From positions 20,876,103 to 20,940,102 of the forward strand of contig OZ020304.1 of NCBI GenBank assembly GCA_963971305.1: a stretch of 64,000 nt of DNA, given 5' to 3'. The stretch is from Arcuatula senhousia. Lineage: Eukaryota; Mollusca; Bivalvia; Mytilida; Mytilidae. Every line of letters starts with the position of its first letter. The stretch's first letter is position 1. Below are positions 55,201 through 62,463 of this stretch, piece after piece. Made by a program: the position numbers and the translations under genes. The notes under the pieces are model-generated. The model searched no databases. It had not been told where the DNA came from and saw nothing but the letters and a program-made list of their open reading frames with translations.

Positions 55201-56603
55201 CTAGAAAGGATGGATTAACGAACACAGCACGAACAAGGACCTTCGAACGAACCATCGGCAGTTGTAACAAGTTTAAAAATTTCGGAGGCACTACCAAATT
55301 AACCCCGATGTCACAAAATTTCCACAAAAGGTGCTACAATGGTAAAAGATGGCAACACGAATAGCTCGATCTGGTTACGATCAGTCCCGATTTAGATAAT
55401 ATTCTTAATCGTGTTTCCATCGGGGTGTAAATGGGAATGGTGTGACGCCAGCATTATACAGGCGTTTAGAAGAATAAAATTACGATACAAAATAATGTTT
55501 AGCTAGTATTATTGATAGAAAATTTTATGATTTATTTGCCTTTTTATAAACAATTATTTTCTTTAACATAAGTCTCGATAGCAATTAACATGATTAAGAA
55601 TTATTATTTTCAAATATTATTTGTTTAGACACATTTGTGCCATTAATACGTCATACTCACATATAAAAATATCAGGTGTCAATAACAACCTTTTTGTAAA
55701 CCTATCTCCCATCGCTTCACAGATGTAAGATTGACCTATATCCTTCATATCAAAGTTCCTAATGGTAAGTGTGTAAATTGTCGTGTTTGTGATGTTTGAT
55801 ATTTGCACACTGTATTTGTTTGGGAACGTGTTCGAAATGAATTCTCCTGTGGCAATAAGCTTGAAGTTAACGTCCTGGTCATCAATAGCTTTCAACCAGC
55901 TTATTTTCATTTCTCGATGTCCGTTGTTTTGTATTATACACTCAAACATTATATTGTGTCCAAAGATTGCAGGTGTAGTCACAAGGCCAAAGTGAACTAC
56001 AGTTTGATCTACAATTAATTAAAACATTGGTTTGTCATGTTAAACATTATTTTTACATCTTTTGATATCAGAAGTTGGTTAAAAAGTTAAAACTTGTGCT
56101 TCTGCTATTATATATTTTTTATGTTAATTGTTTCTCAAAACGTGACTTGTGTTACTACCGGCCCCCCAAATCGCAATGGAAAAGAAAGGTTTGGTGCCAA
56201 AAATCCTAGTTAAAACTTCAATTCCTTGTTTTGTCTTTTCCTCTTGGACATCATCCAATTATGAAAGTTACCTCCATGTTTTACCTCTATTTATCTAGAA
56301 ATATATGAATTACTAACCGTAAAAGGTATTTCTGATGTATAACCAGGAACAAATATGAATATTTTTTACATCAAATAAAAGTTTTAAAGTGTACCTCAAA
56401 CTTAAAGACTTTTTACGTTGTTTACTGTTTATTTATCACCTTTTTGTTTGAACCTAAATAATAAGAATCACTACTGCAAACTCTTTTACACACCATAACA
56501 GTTTGGTTTAAACTAATATAAATCAAACTACGTACCTGTCGCTCCATTGGTGATTGGGAGAAAGCAGAAAAACAAACATGGAATTAAAAAGGAAGCCCAA
56601 TGA
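40127..56603 (-). CDS. Gene 2: compact two-Ig-domain receptor with ITIM-like tail
   Basis: Exons, 5' to 3' on the minus strand: 56603-56536 (hydrophobic leader), 56008-55661 (Ig 1), 50748-50633 and 45523-45361 (two halves of Ig 2), 40975-40844 (transmembrane), 40260-40127 (tail). All sites are GT-AG. Junctions are phase 1 except the phase-0 intron inside Ig 2, and all are in frame, giving 320 residues. It is a type I membrane protein with a tail of about 50 residues and one ITIM match, resembling inhibitory paired receptors. A start codon is absent from the leader exon, so one more 5' exon is needed; the candidate at 57041-56996 is in frame but itself lacks an ATG. The ligand cannot be inferred. 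Confidence 0.78.
40463..40632 (-). repeat. Partial 359-bp family (J) monomer in gene 2 intron
   Basis: CACCTATTATGAGTCTTAAA, ACGCCCGTCAGGCGTAGCAA and CTGGAACTTTGTTATC match the end of the unit. Strongly truncated. Confidence 0.6.
40844..40975 (-). CDS. Gene 2 exon: stalk and transmembrane segment
   Basis: A 132-base phase-1/1 exon: a charged stalk GCEKPKRPTEKTSIEKT, then VIIIVVVLLVILTLIVVVAI, a strong membrane helix, then YLFRK as stop-transfer. The donor is ACAG|GTATGT and the acceptor TTTTCAG|ATGG. Confidence 0.85.
41365..41900 (+). mobile_element. Inverted-pair transposon M, copy 1
   Basis: Starts CACACTATGCCATGTTGGTA; subterminal TACTGTTATTTC boxes occur near both ends (41408, 41815, 41854, 41876 region). 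The interior matches copy 2 at 44330-44890 in reverse. No ORF. Confidence 0.65.
42564..42700 (+). mobile_element. 5' arm of an element-G copy truncated by a SINE
   Basis: GACTGTGACCCGCCAATTAC and AAATAAATACTACCCCC match the opening of element G. The body is missing and SINE sequence begins near 42700. Confidence 0.5.
42700..43136 (+). mobile_element. SINE D copy, 5'-truncated
   Basis: Begins in GTGCGACTAAGGGTCTTGGG and ends with GGGCGTAAAACACCAACTC plus four ACTC units. Flanks ATTCAAATAGAAAGT and CTCAAATAGAAAGTT are a probable target duplication (CAAATAGAAAGT). Confidence 0.78.
43281..43546 (-). mobile_element. SINE D 5' half, reversed
   Basis: Complement of the SINE 5' half, ending CACCCGGGCCCCGCACGGG. 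It is fused at 43547 to a plus-strand SINE fragment starting ACCGCCAAGTAGTGCACC. Confidence 0.78.
43547..44206 (+). mobile_element. SINE D 3' half, split by a nested MITE
   Basis: Plus-strand SINE from 43547 to 43714, then MITE, then SINE from 44137 to 44206, ending in ACTC units. The two pieces join exactly across CATGTTCATCGCCTGTAAAT. Confidence 0.78.
43715..44136. mobile_element. 422-bp MITE nested in the SINE
   Basis: Ends CCCGGGGGGG plus TTACTCC on the left and GGAGTAACCCCCCCGGGG on the right. TTCATCG is duplicated on both sides (43708-43714, 44137-44143), extendable to 8 with the next C. The interior has five or six copies of ACCCAAATCTATGT-like motifs in both halves. Confidence 0.82.
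44330..44890 (-). mobile_element. Inverted-pair transposon M, copy 2
   Basis: Reverse of copy 1: AAATAACAGTACC boxes at 44365-44435, then an interior shared over about 450 bases, ending GAGTACCAACATGGCATAGT. The two arms are 2.4 kb apart. Confidence 0.65.
45361..45523 (-). CDS. Gene 2 exon: Ig domain 2, C-terminal half
   Basis: A 163-base exon, phase 0 in and phase 1 out. It encodes ADLLESNVTDHDTLKGLKQA then SYKFRISQCVEDAKLVCTVG with NETFSYDV. The cysteine in KLVC is the likely F-strand partner of the one in the preceding exon (HPTCAL). The alternative acceptor six bases downstream would give phase 1 and does not fit the upstream donor. Confidence 0.75.
45985..46090 (-). mobile_element. Penelope-like element 3' flank remnant
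   Basis: CACCGGAAGAGTAAGCAGTT and GATGCCAAAAATCGATTCAG match 5448-5540 with about 75-80 percent identity by eye. No coding part remains. Confidence 0.4.
46090..47083 (+). repeat. 381-bp tandem repeat (family K), about 2.6 copies
   Basis: A unit starting AATACCAAAACGCGGGTATA repeats at 46131, 46512 and 46893 spacing (381). Copies 1 and 2 look identical by eye except near the join; copy 3 is truncated at ACCATGTGCATTACAAG. Each unit has a short open frame with no features of a real protein. The unit ends with CCTCGGGGACCTCTGGTCCA, similar to CCTCGGGGAATTTAAACTCC in the 359-bp family. Confidence 0.88.
47084..48002. other. Gene 2 intron stretch without recognised features
   Basis: 47597-47983 is open on both strands for short distances, without conserved motifs. 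Nothing supported. Confidence 0.35.
48003..48278 (+). repeat. Dispersed repeat H, copy 3
   Basis: Near-identical by eye to 17254-17535 (CATAGTCCAGAGAAAATGAC; TTCCATTGCGATCTTAGGAT; GATCATCTCAGTAC). Followed at about 48.6 kb by a Penelope-like ORF, the same order as at 17.5 kb. Confidence 0.68.
48600..48890 (-). pseudogene. Penelope-like reverse transcriptase C-terminal fragment
   Basis: In two frames: SNISSAQAYGVYVS-like, then HLIRCSRPGWEYNDVLDRAT, LTNKLLTQ and ISQMSTDVGLT. Decayed and truncated. Confidence 0.68.
49240..49440 (-). repeat. Dispersed repeat I, reverse fragment
   Basis: GTGCTTTGTATATTTTGG, GGGCCCAAAAAACTAG and GATCTTTGACAAAGCTTTTG match the complement of 28860-29000. Confidence 0.5.
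49625..50215 (+). mobile_element. Internal-repeat element W with three about 180-bp units
   Basis: Three units marked by CAGACCTGAAAATGTATCCC, ACCATATGGGACCCCTACC and GAAATCTGTTACGAAAATTT are followed by a GACGGACGGAC microsatellite and a terminal ATTATACCCTTCGCATCTTC ... GTACAATAAA. Same order of parts as element G but unrelated sequence. Two more diverged units without the microsatellite lie at 50930-51200. Confidence 0.68.
50633..50748 (-). CDS. Gene 2 exon: Ig domain 2, N-terminal half
   Basis: A 116-base exon, phase 1 in and phase 0 out. It encodes KPGDGDIRKNITADGEALVV then EINIGKVYPHPTCALNIE. The cysteine in HPTC is the likely B-strand residue. The donor is AGAG|GTATGA and the acceptor ATTTTAG|TCAAG. 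Too short and too split for simple ORF finding, but it joins both neighbours in frame. Confidence 0.72.
51230..51685 (+). mobile_element. 456-bp element L, copy 1
   Basis: Imperfect inverted ends (GGAAACATAACAGGAATT; the complement of the right end is GGGAACATGATGGTAATT) and TA on both sides (51228-51229, 51686-51687). Non-coding. Confidence 0.7.
52569..53024 (+). mobile_element. 456-bp element L, copy 2, apparently identical to copy 1
   Basis: Same length and, by eye, the same sequence throughout as copy 1, in the same orientation 1,339 bases away. TA lies to the left; TG to the right in place of TA. Flanking sequences differ from those of copy 1, so it is not a simple tandem duplication. 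Confidence 0.75.
53468..53860 (+). mobile_element. SINE D copy, diverged
   Basis: GTGCGGAGCCCGGGGAGGCG, GCTTAGCTTGTCGTTAAGAG, GGACCGCCAAGTAGTGCAC. More diverged than the others and without the ACTC tail. Confidence 0.68.
53930..54320 (-). mobile_element. Second SINE-like family (X) sharing a core with SINE D
   Basis: Plus-strand GTCTTTAACGTGCATGGGGT and GCTCTCCACATACACGG correspond to the complement of SINE D (GTCTTTTACGTGCATGAAGC, CACTCTCCACACACG). Outside this block of about 45 bases the two differ. Short frames on both strands are not genes. Confidence 0.5.
54321..55660. other. Gene 2 intron stretch without recognised genes
   Basis: 53190-53225 and 54700-54735 share GAAATGTAATAACGCG and TTGCAATA, a small dispersed repeat. 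55060-55480 is more GC-rich than its surroundings but has no long frame. Confidence 0.4.
55661..56008 (-). CDS. Gene 2 exon: Ig domain 1 (V-set like)
   Basis: A 348-base phase-1/1 exon. Features: FGHNIMFECIIQNNGHREMK with the B-strand cysteine, then ISWLKA, SVQISNITNTTIYTLTIRNF for D-E and DIGQSYICEAMGD for F. It ends LLLTPDIFI. Sequons NIT and NTT. The donor is ATAT|GTGAGT and the acceptor TTGTAG|ATCA. Confidence 0.87.
56140..56270 (-). repeat. Dispersed repeat H, reverse fragment
   Basis: GTGTTACTACCGGCCCCCC and ATCGCAATGGAAAAGAAAGG match the complement of the other copies. Confidence 0.45.
56536..56603 (-). CDS. Gene 2 exon: hydrophobic leader (signal peptide)
   Basis: A 68-base exon encoding HWASFLIPCLFFCFLPITNG plus AT, with a hydrophobic core and a plausible NGA cleavage site. 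The donor is ACAG|GTACGT; the acceptor TTTTTCAG|TCAT has a good pyrimidine tract. It leaves in phase 1 and joins Ig 1 as NGAT-D-QTVVHF. There is no ATG in frame, so translation starts in an upstream exon. Confidence 0.65.
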
Positions 56604-56995
56604 CTGAAAAATAGAATATATAGTGTGGTACCGATAAGTACATTTATATACAGCGGAAAGTAGAGGTTTGGATATATTAATGATATTTTAAAGAGCACCT
56701 GAGTTTTCGCTCGTTACGACTTGAGTTCGTTTTTATAATTGTGTTCTAATTGTTTTTTTTTTATGTTTTTGTGATGTCTGTTTCATCGTACTGTTCTCGT
56801 TCGTGTTGACTAGTTTTGTCTTTGGCCATTTGGACACTCGACTGTCCTATTGGTACCTCTTTGCTTCTCCCTACACACATATAAAGTCCTTTTTCTATTT
56901 ATACATTCCAACCACAGAACCATCAACATAAAATGATTTAAAGGATGTGCATAAAATGAAAATAAAGCAAAAGCATATTGTCTTTATTAACTTAC

Positions 56996-57041
56996 AATTG
57001 TTGGCTTGAGTTTGTTAGGCTATTATCCACTGCTTTACTAT
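56996..57041 (-). CDS. Candidate 46-base exon upstream of the gene 2 leader
   Basis: Bounded by TTTTAG|ATAG and AATT|GTAAGT. In phase 1/2 it reads SKAVDNSLTNSSQQ and joins the leader exon in frame. Its phase-1 entry also fits the last-but-one exon of gene 3, so it could be an alternative gene 3 terminal exon or a link between the genes. Being open over 15 codons is weak evidence. Confidence 0.3.
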
Positions 57042-57280
57042 CTAAAACAAATACAATTAAGAATTATAAACATATGTAATTGGTTTTGAAGTTTTATATT
57101 TATGAATATCATGTATAATACTATATTAATTTTTAAATGAACTTCCTTCCTTTTTTTCATTTTTAGAGCAAAATGTTTAAATTAAAGGACTTTTTTTTCA
57201 TTTCTGTAAATGATTTGATGAAAAGATTCTTTAATAACCATAACGTTCCACACCCCAGAAAGGTCGATATTTAATTCAAA

Positions 57281-57831
57281 TTAAATTAAAATAACGAAAA
57301 AACATATATATGTATTTGTGCAATAATATTGGTAATTTTGTTTTGTAATTAGTTTTTGTCTTCTATAATGACCTTCTTTAAGCTTTATCCTATTTCCAAG
57401 TTCATATTTCCCTTTACCAAAGGCTGGGGTACGTGTCCCACTGAGATTTTCAGGTTGGTGAAGGCATCTTTTATCATTCAGTTCGGCATCTGATTTGTCA
57501 TAAGTACTATCAACAATGACACAGGTTTTTCTGTTGACCGTTTTATTAACACTTAAACTATTTGACGGTTGATTCAATGTAACCGTTTCATCGTTAATTT
57601 CAGCAGGGCATTCGGTTGAGTTCCTAGTGTCCTGTATTAGATATGGATTCTGATTTATCTGATTGTTATCTTCTGCTACGTTTTGAGCTTGATTAACTGG
57701 TAGATCAGAACGATTCTTCCTCCCTTTTTCTTCAAATTCGTCTACTTTGTGCATAACTCTTTGATAAACTGTCTGGTCATTGGTTCTGGGTACCACTTTG
57801 ATTGATGAGTTCTGTGGATCTGTTTCCACAT
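57281..57831 (-). CDS. Gene 3 exon: long C-terminal region with ITSM-like motif
   Basis: The acceptor TTTTCAG|ATGTGG opens 182 residues and a stop at 57281. Hydrophilic and probably disordered, with TVYQRV at protein residues 291-296, which fits the ITSM consensus T-x-Y-x-x-V/I. Other tyrosines (NPYLIQ, STYDKS, KYELGN) do not fit ITIM or ITAM. The end is basic, then hydrophobic (YICFFVILI). An ATTAAA variant poly(A) signal lies about 47 bases past the stop. Confidence 0.72.
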
Positions 57832-60800
57832 CTGAAAAATATATATACATGTATGTATCTGTATCATTTTTAGAGTCTATGAATCTATTGAAAAATCATA
57901 TGAATCAACGAAATTGAGATGTCGAATAAGTGTACCTGATTAAATCAATATAAAGAAACGGAAATTTAAAACATCACAATGGAATCACAGCCAGAAATCG
58001 CTGCTTGCCATTTTGCATTGGTGCTCACAAAATATAATACCAAAAATTCAATTCCAATCCTAAGACGCTCGTTGCCAATTGTGCCCCAGGTGAATTGAAT
58101 AGGAAGACTTTACCTACGGCATGATGCCATGATACGGAAAATCATGATCGCAAACCATATGTTGTTATAAATGTCACGTTATTATTATTGTCTGGACATA
58201 GCACGATTAGCACAAAGATGACCGAGACAAACAAAAGCTTTGACAAAGATTCTTGAAATAGGGCAGGCACATATAAAGTGTGGCAGGTTTTAACATTTTA
58301 GGCACAATCTTGAAGTTGTTCAATTATACAACATTTAAAGTTGCAGATTAATTTACACTTTTAAACAAATAACTAATATAGTATATCATTAACGTAAGCT
58401 GTGTATTATACCTGTACAACTTGAACACTTTTGTTCCTTTGTTGCTTTGGAAAATCTGAACTTCTTCTTACATGCTGTATGTCCGAAATATATTCCTCTA
58501 ACCCACAGACAGCACCAGCAGATACATAATAATGTGAACAGTTGCACAACATTTCCCAAGACATCCTTTTCCCTACTGGTATCAACATCACCTATCAACA
58601 AAAAATATCAATGTACATGTATCATTATAACATGCAATACATATAAAAAACAATTTAGAAAAATTATCTCACCGTCTTAGTTTATTGGTATAATTTCACA
58701 GCTGTTTTAAAATGATGACATTCTCTTTTTTAATTCATTTTGGAATATTGTTTAAATTTTACCATTTAGCTTCTATGCATTATATAAAAGCAATTATTAT
58801 ACTACTTTGTTTAAATTTGAATTTATAAATACAAACCTAACACCTCCTCAAATTGTTGGGAATTCGAATTGTGTGGTGCTGTCTTAACTTCATTCGGCAG
58901 AGCTTTGTGTTCTGACTGTCTACAATTTTCTGATTGCGTCTTAGTCACCTCAATGTGACCAACGTTAGCACATACTTCTGTTGTAAAAAAGCAAGCATTA
59001 CGTTGTATAAATATAGGTTTTAACTGTTTGGATTGTTACCATTAATTTTTACACCAAAAAAAATATTAAATTGAATTGCAAAACTGCTATATAAATGTAG
59101 CACGTTTGTGTATATCTAAACATTGACAAACATTAAAATAAATAATATTTTTTACTACATTGTTTGTTACTGGAATGCTAATATGGTAATTTTTGAATTA
59201 TATGACAGCTGGTATAGAAAATATATAATTGATGAATAAGAACCTGATGTTTTTTTGACGAGCCTGCATGGTCTGTCCTTTATCCCACAAAGTGCCTTTA
59301 TTCCTGACACCAGGAGAAATAAAGAACGATGAAGTTGTCCAACCTGTCTCTGTTTTTTAGACTTTCTATCCTTTTCATTTGTATAATCATTTTCATCTAA
59401 TAAAAAATTGAAACTCCCGTTAAGAACAGTATTAACGCAACTAATCGAAACATGATCAAACGTTCAATATAACTAACTATTTATTCTTTTAAACCATTAC
59501 TTAACCGCACTTAAGGAGTATTATTAACTTTTGTTTGTATTTTCGATTTGATATAAAACAGAAGCTGAACAAAATGTTGAATCTCATTTCTAACAAGTGA
59601 CGGGTAGTACTGCTGCTAGAGTTTTCATTCCTCGAGGTTAGCATGCTCCTGCATCAACACTTTTGTGTTGAAGAAAACATCAAAGCTATGTAATTATCCG
59701 TTAAATTTCAAAACTGTCATAACCCAAAGTTTCTTTCTATACCAGACATAGGTTGATCTTAGCCATATGATTTGGATCCCAAGTCGACATTTTCATATTC
59801 TTCTATGCCCGTCATATTTATACAGTGTTTGGTATTTTATATCTTTGGGTAGAGCGCCTCTAGTAAGTCATGAATTGAGAAAACACGCGTTACGTGTAGC
59901 AAAATTTATTGTCTGGATCTATGTTGTATTTATGAGTTTAAACGTCTTCTCTTAAGGTTCATCTTTACACTTTGGAAAAAATGACTGATATTTCACGTCA
60001 TTTTTCAGTCTATGTGGAGCCTAAACTACACATTAAATCGCTTAATAAGGCGTAGCAGCGTCTAGATAAATATTTTTTGCATAAAGTTTTAGTATTTGGA
60101 AGGTGTAAATTTGATCCGTTTTGCCGGGGCATTTTCTTTGCGCTTTTTAGTTCACCCAAATAAAGCCAAATATCAACATTGCCCTGTCAAATGGCCTCCA
60201 CGTGCAAAGAAGTTCTATTATTGATGTTATTAAATCTACTCACAATCGGTTTTACGGAAGGTTATTAAGGGGTTATTCATGCTTTATTTCAGGTACAATT
60301 TTAACGGAAAGAAACTGAATAGAGAAAACAACGAGAATTATCTTGTAAAATAGAAGGAAAAATGATCGGCGATTATTATAGCTAGACGCTGCCAAATTTA
60401 TTTTATATTTCTATGTGTCGTTTAAGTCGCACATAGACTAGAAAAATAGGTCAAATAACTACCATTTTTTTCGAAGTGTAACCATGAACCTTAATAGTTT
60501 TTCTAGAGATAAATGTTAATTGATTTTCGGAGAATCACAAACAGGGGCTATGTTTTTCCAGTGGAATAAAACCTTTTGCAAAAATCTAAATATCATTGGC
60601 TTAAATGTTTATCCGGCTAGGCTATTTAAATGTATAATTCAATGTGTTAAAAATGTGAGAGGTAATGGGCTTGCCCATCAACAATAATGCTTTTCTAAGT
60701 TTAACCTGCTTTGTGATACAGCATACTGAAACACATGCATTTTGCATGAATAGCATAAAGAAAAAACTTTAATCTCTTACACACATTTATCTTGTATGAT

Positions 60801-61866
60801 TACAGCTAAGAAGGGTGCTGTTGGTTTTATTTCCTTGGTGTTATACATTTAACTTCATCTAAAAACAACTTATATTTGTCGTAACAAACCTTTTTCTGTG
60901 CGAGCTTCCCCCTGTTTGATCTTTAAAGGTCCTACACATACTTGTGCGGATAAGAAAGTTTCTGTAATGAAAAAAAAACTGGAAATAAAATCTCCATCAT
61001 GCATTACTTAATTATGAACTCTAACGAGTTCATCATCTGTCTCTTACACTAAAGAAAAAGAAACAACACAATATTTCTTTGAAACACGCTTACAGCAGTG
61101 ACCCTTTCATACTTTTAACGTGGGTGTCACTCTCTAACAATGGCATGTTTGTCTCTGTCTCTACAATACCCTCCGTCAAGCTTTTGAAAGATATTTTGTA
61201 TTTCACATTCAAATCTAATTCAAAGTTAAACTTGAAAAATAAACAATTTTAGCTTACATATATAAAATTTAACAACAAAAGATCAATCTCAGTAGTTCAA
61301 ACAGAAAAAAAGCAAAACAATGTACTGGCATTCCTGAGAAATTGAAGATTACAATGGTTCTGACTTGGATAGACATTGCAATAGATATGGTGGGTTGAAC
61401 CTGGTTTTATGTTGCAAATTGTGATATTGAGATGCGAAAATTTCACAAACACAACACTGCTGTGGCATCAATTTGAAAAATGAGGTGATCATCCCAGAAC
61501 GAATAATGAAAATCATCACCAATCATATCTTCTTATGAAAATTAACTAAAATGTTTTAGAACACCTTTGCTTAGTTTCTGTGAAGTTAAGAAGTTACATA
61601 CTATCTAATAATTCTGCATTTTCCTCGTCAAGTCTGTTTGCCTGACAGTTTTGATTATCCTCTCTATTTGTACTGTTTCCATCAAATACTTTAGCATTAT
61701 TCTCCACCTTTACATCAGTTTCAGTACTGTTGTCATAAGGTATCTTGAAGTCACACTTGACAGAAATGTTGATGTTCTTTTTATTCTTTAATTGTTCATG
61801 TGCTTCTTTTCTTTTATTTGTTTCATCAGAAGCCACAATTTGATGTTGAATACACATGGCGTGCAT
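57281..61866 (-). CDS. Gene 3: unrecognised single-pass membrane protein, six phase-1 exons
   Basis: Exons, 5' to 3' on the minus strand: 61915-61602 (ATG at 61866, alternatively 61857), 60961-60890, 59396-59244, 58977-58837, 58591-58412, 57831-57281. All GT-AG and all phase 1, giving 453 residues. The first 210 residues are polar and charged with no signal peptide. Residues 224-246 (NVVQLFTLLCICWCCLWVRG then IYF) form one Cys/Trp-rich membrane segment. About 200 polar residues follow, with TVYQRV at 291-296. Exons 2 and 4 begin with similar words (AQVCVGPLKIKQGEA, SEVCANVGHIEVTKTQ), suggesting exon duplication. I do not recognise the family. Orientation in the membrane is uncertain: without a leader the N-terminal part may be cytoplasmic. 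It could also be the 3' part of a larger receptor if an upstream exon outside the window were spliced in, but a TGA in frame upstream of the ATG argues against that. Confidence 0.65.
57905..58325 (+). repeat. Dispersed repeat I in a gene 3 intron
   Basis: GATGTCGAATAAGTGTACC, AAAGAAACGGAAATTTAAAA and AAAGCTTTGACAAAGATTCT follow the order seen at 28656-29098, with moderate divergence. Confidence 0.55.
58412..58591 (-). CDS. Gene 3 exon: transmembrane segment and cysteine/lysine-rich flank
   Basis: A 180-base phase-1/1 exon: DVDTSREKDVLGNVVQLF leads into the hydrophobic LLCICWCCLW run, followed by GHTACKKKFRFSKATKEQK and CSSC. A second frame of the exon is also open, but only phase 1 joins both neighbours. 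The donor is ACAG|GTATAA. Confidence 0.68.
58837..58977 (-). CDS. Gene 3 exon 4
   Basis: A 141-base phase-1/1 exon: VCANVGHIEVTKTQSENCRQ then SEHKALPNEVKTAP and SQQFEEVL. Hydrophilic. The donor is TTAG|GTTTGT and the acceptor ACAACAG|AAGT. Confidence 0.66.
59244..59396 (-). CDS. Gene 3 exon 3
   Basis: A 153-base phase-1/1 exon: ENDYTNEKDRKSKKQRQ, a basic patch, then LHRSLFLLVSGIKALCGIKD, mildly hydrophobic, ending RPCRLVKKTS. The donor is TCAG|GTTCTT and the acceptor TTATTAG|ATGA. Confidence 0.66.
59605..59935 (-). repeat. Dispersed monomer of the 359-bp family (J) in a gene 3 intron
   Basis: TCCTGCATCAACACTTTTGT, CCAGACATAGGTTGATCTTA, GGTAGAGCGCCTCTAGTAAG. Diverged. Confidence 0.65.
60890..60961 (-). 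CDS. Gene 3 exon 2
   Basis: A 72-base phase-1/1 exon: TFLSAQVCVGPLKIKQGEAR then TEK. Resembles the start of exon 4. The donor is AAAG|GTTTGT and the acceptor ATTACAG|AAAC. Confidence 0.62.
61270..61505 (+). repeat. Dispersed repeat H, diverged copy
   Basis: GATTACAATGGTTCTGACTT, GTGGGTTGAACCTGGTTTTA and GAGGTGATCATCCCAG follow the family order. Confidence 0.5.
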
Positions 61867-61915
61867 TTGGTGATGTTTGACAACGTTTCAAACAGGCTTT
61901 TTACATGTATACATG
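61602..61915 (-). CDS. Gene 3 exon 1 of the coding region (5' untranslated part included)
   Basis: The acceptor TTTTTCAG|CATG starts the exon. A TGA in frame precedes the ATG at 61866, so the 5' part is untranslated. A second ATG at 61857 has a better context (G at -3). It encodes CIQHQIVASDETNKRKEAHE, then a charged region to NRLDEENAELLD. The donor is GATA|GTATGT. Confidence 0.66.
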
Positions 61916-62199
61916 CTGAAAAAGAAGAAAAATATTTAAATTGATAATCATATCTGTTACTGATAAATTATAAATCATTTTCAATTTGAAATATTTTATC
62001 TCTGGCTCTTGTGTTAACTTAAAAAGTTCTAAAATTTCTTTACATTGGGGCAAGTTTGGTTTGTAGATGATTAATTTATTTTGTGCACTTCTTTCACCTT
62101 ATCATTTGAAAAAAAAACATAAATATATGCGATATAGAAATAATATGCCTTTTAATGTAAAATATACGTATATATGTTCACTTTCTATACTTTTAAAAT

Positions 62200-62430
62200 A
62201 CAAATACCAAAACGGGTACTAAAGCGGATAACTTTGTTATGATGAATATGCATATTAAAAGGAGCAACAGCAACATTTGAATCATAACAATTATTGGAAG
62301 ACCAGAAACCAAAACAATTAAACGAAAAGTACTCAAAACCAAACAACCTCGTACAAGAAAGCCAAATACAGCACCGAGAATGTCAAACATGTGCAGTACC
62401 AGGAAAGAGACCGTATGTTTTCAGCAATCT
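62200..62430 (+). repeat. Diverged 381-bp family (K) monomer abutting the 359-bp array
   Basis: AATACCAAAACGGGTACTAA, AAACGAAAAGTACTCAAAAC and CATGTGCAGTACCAGGAAAG align in order with the 46-kb unit. It ends about 35 bases before the 359-bp array begins. Confidence 0.68.
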
Positions 62431-62463
62431 ATATTTTTACAATCAACATTTCAACGTCATTAA

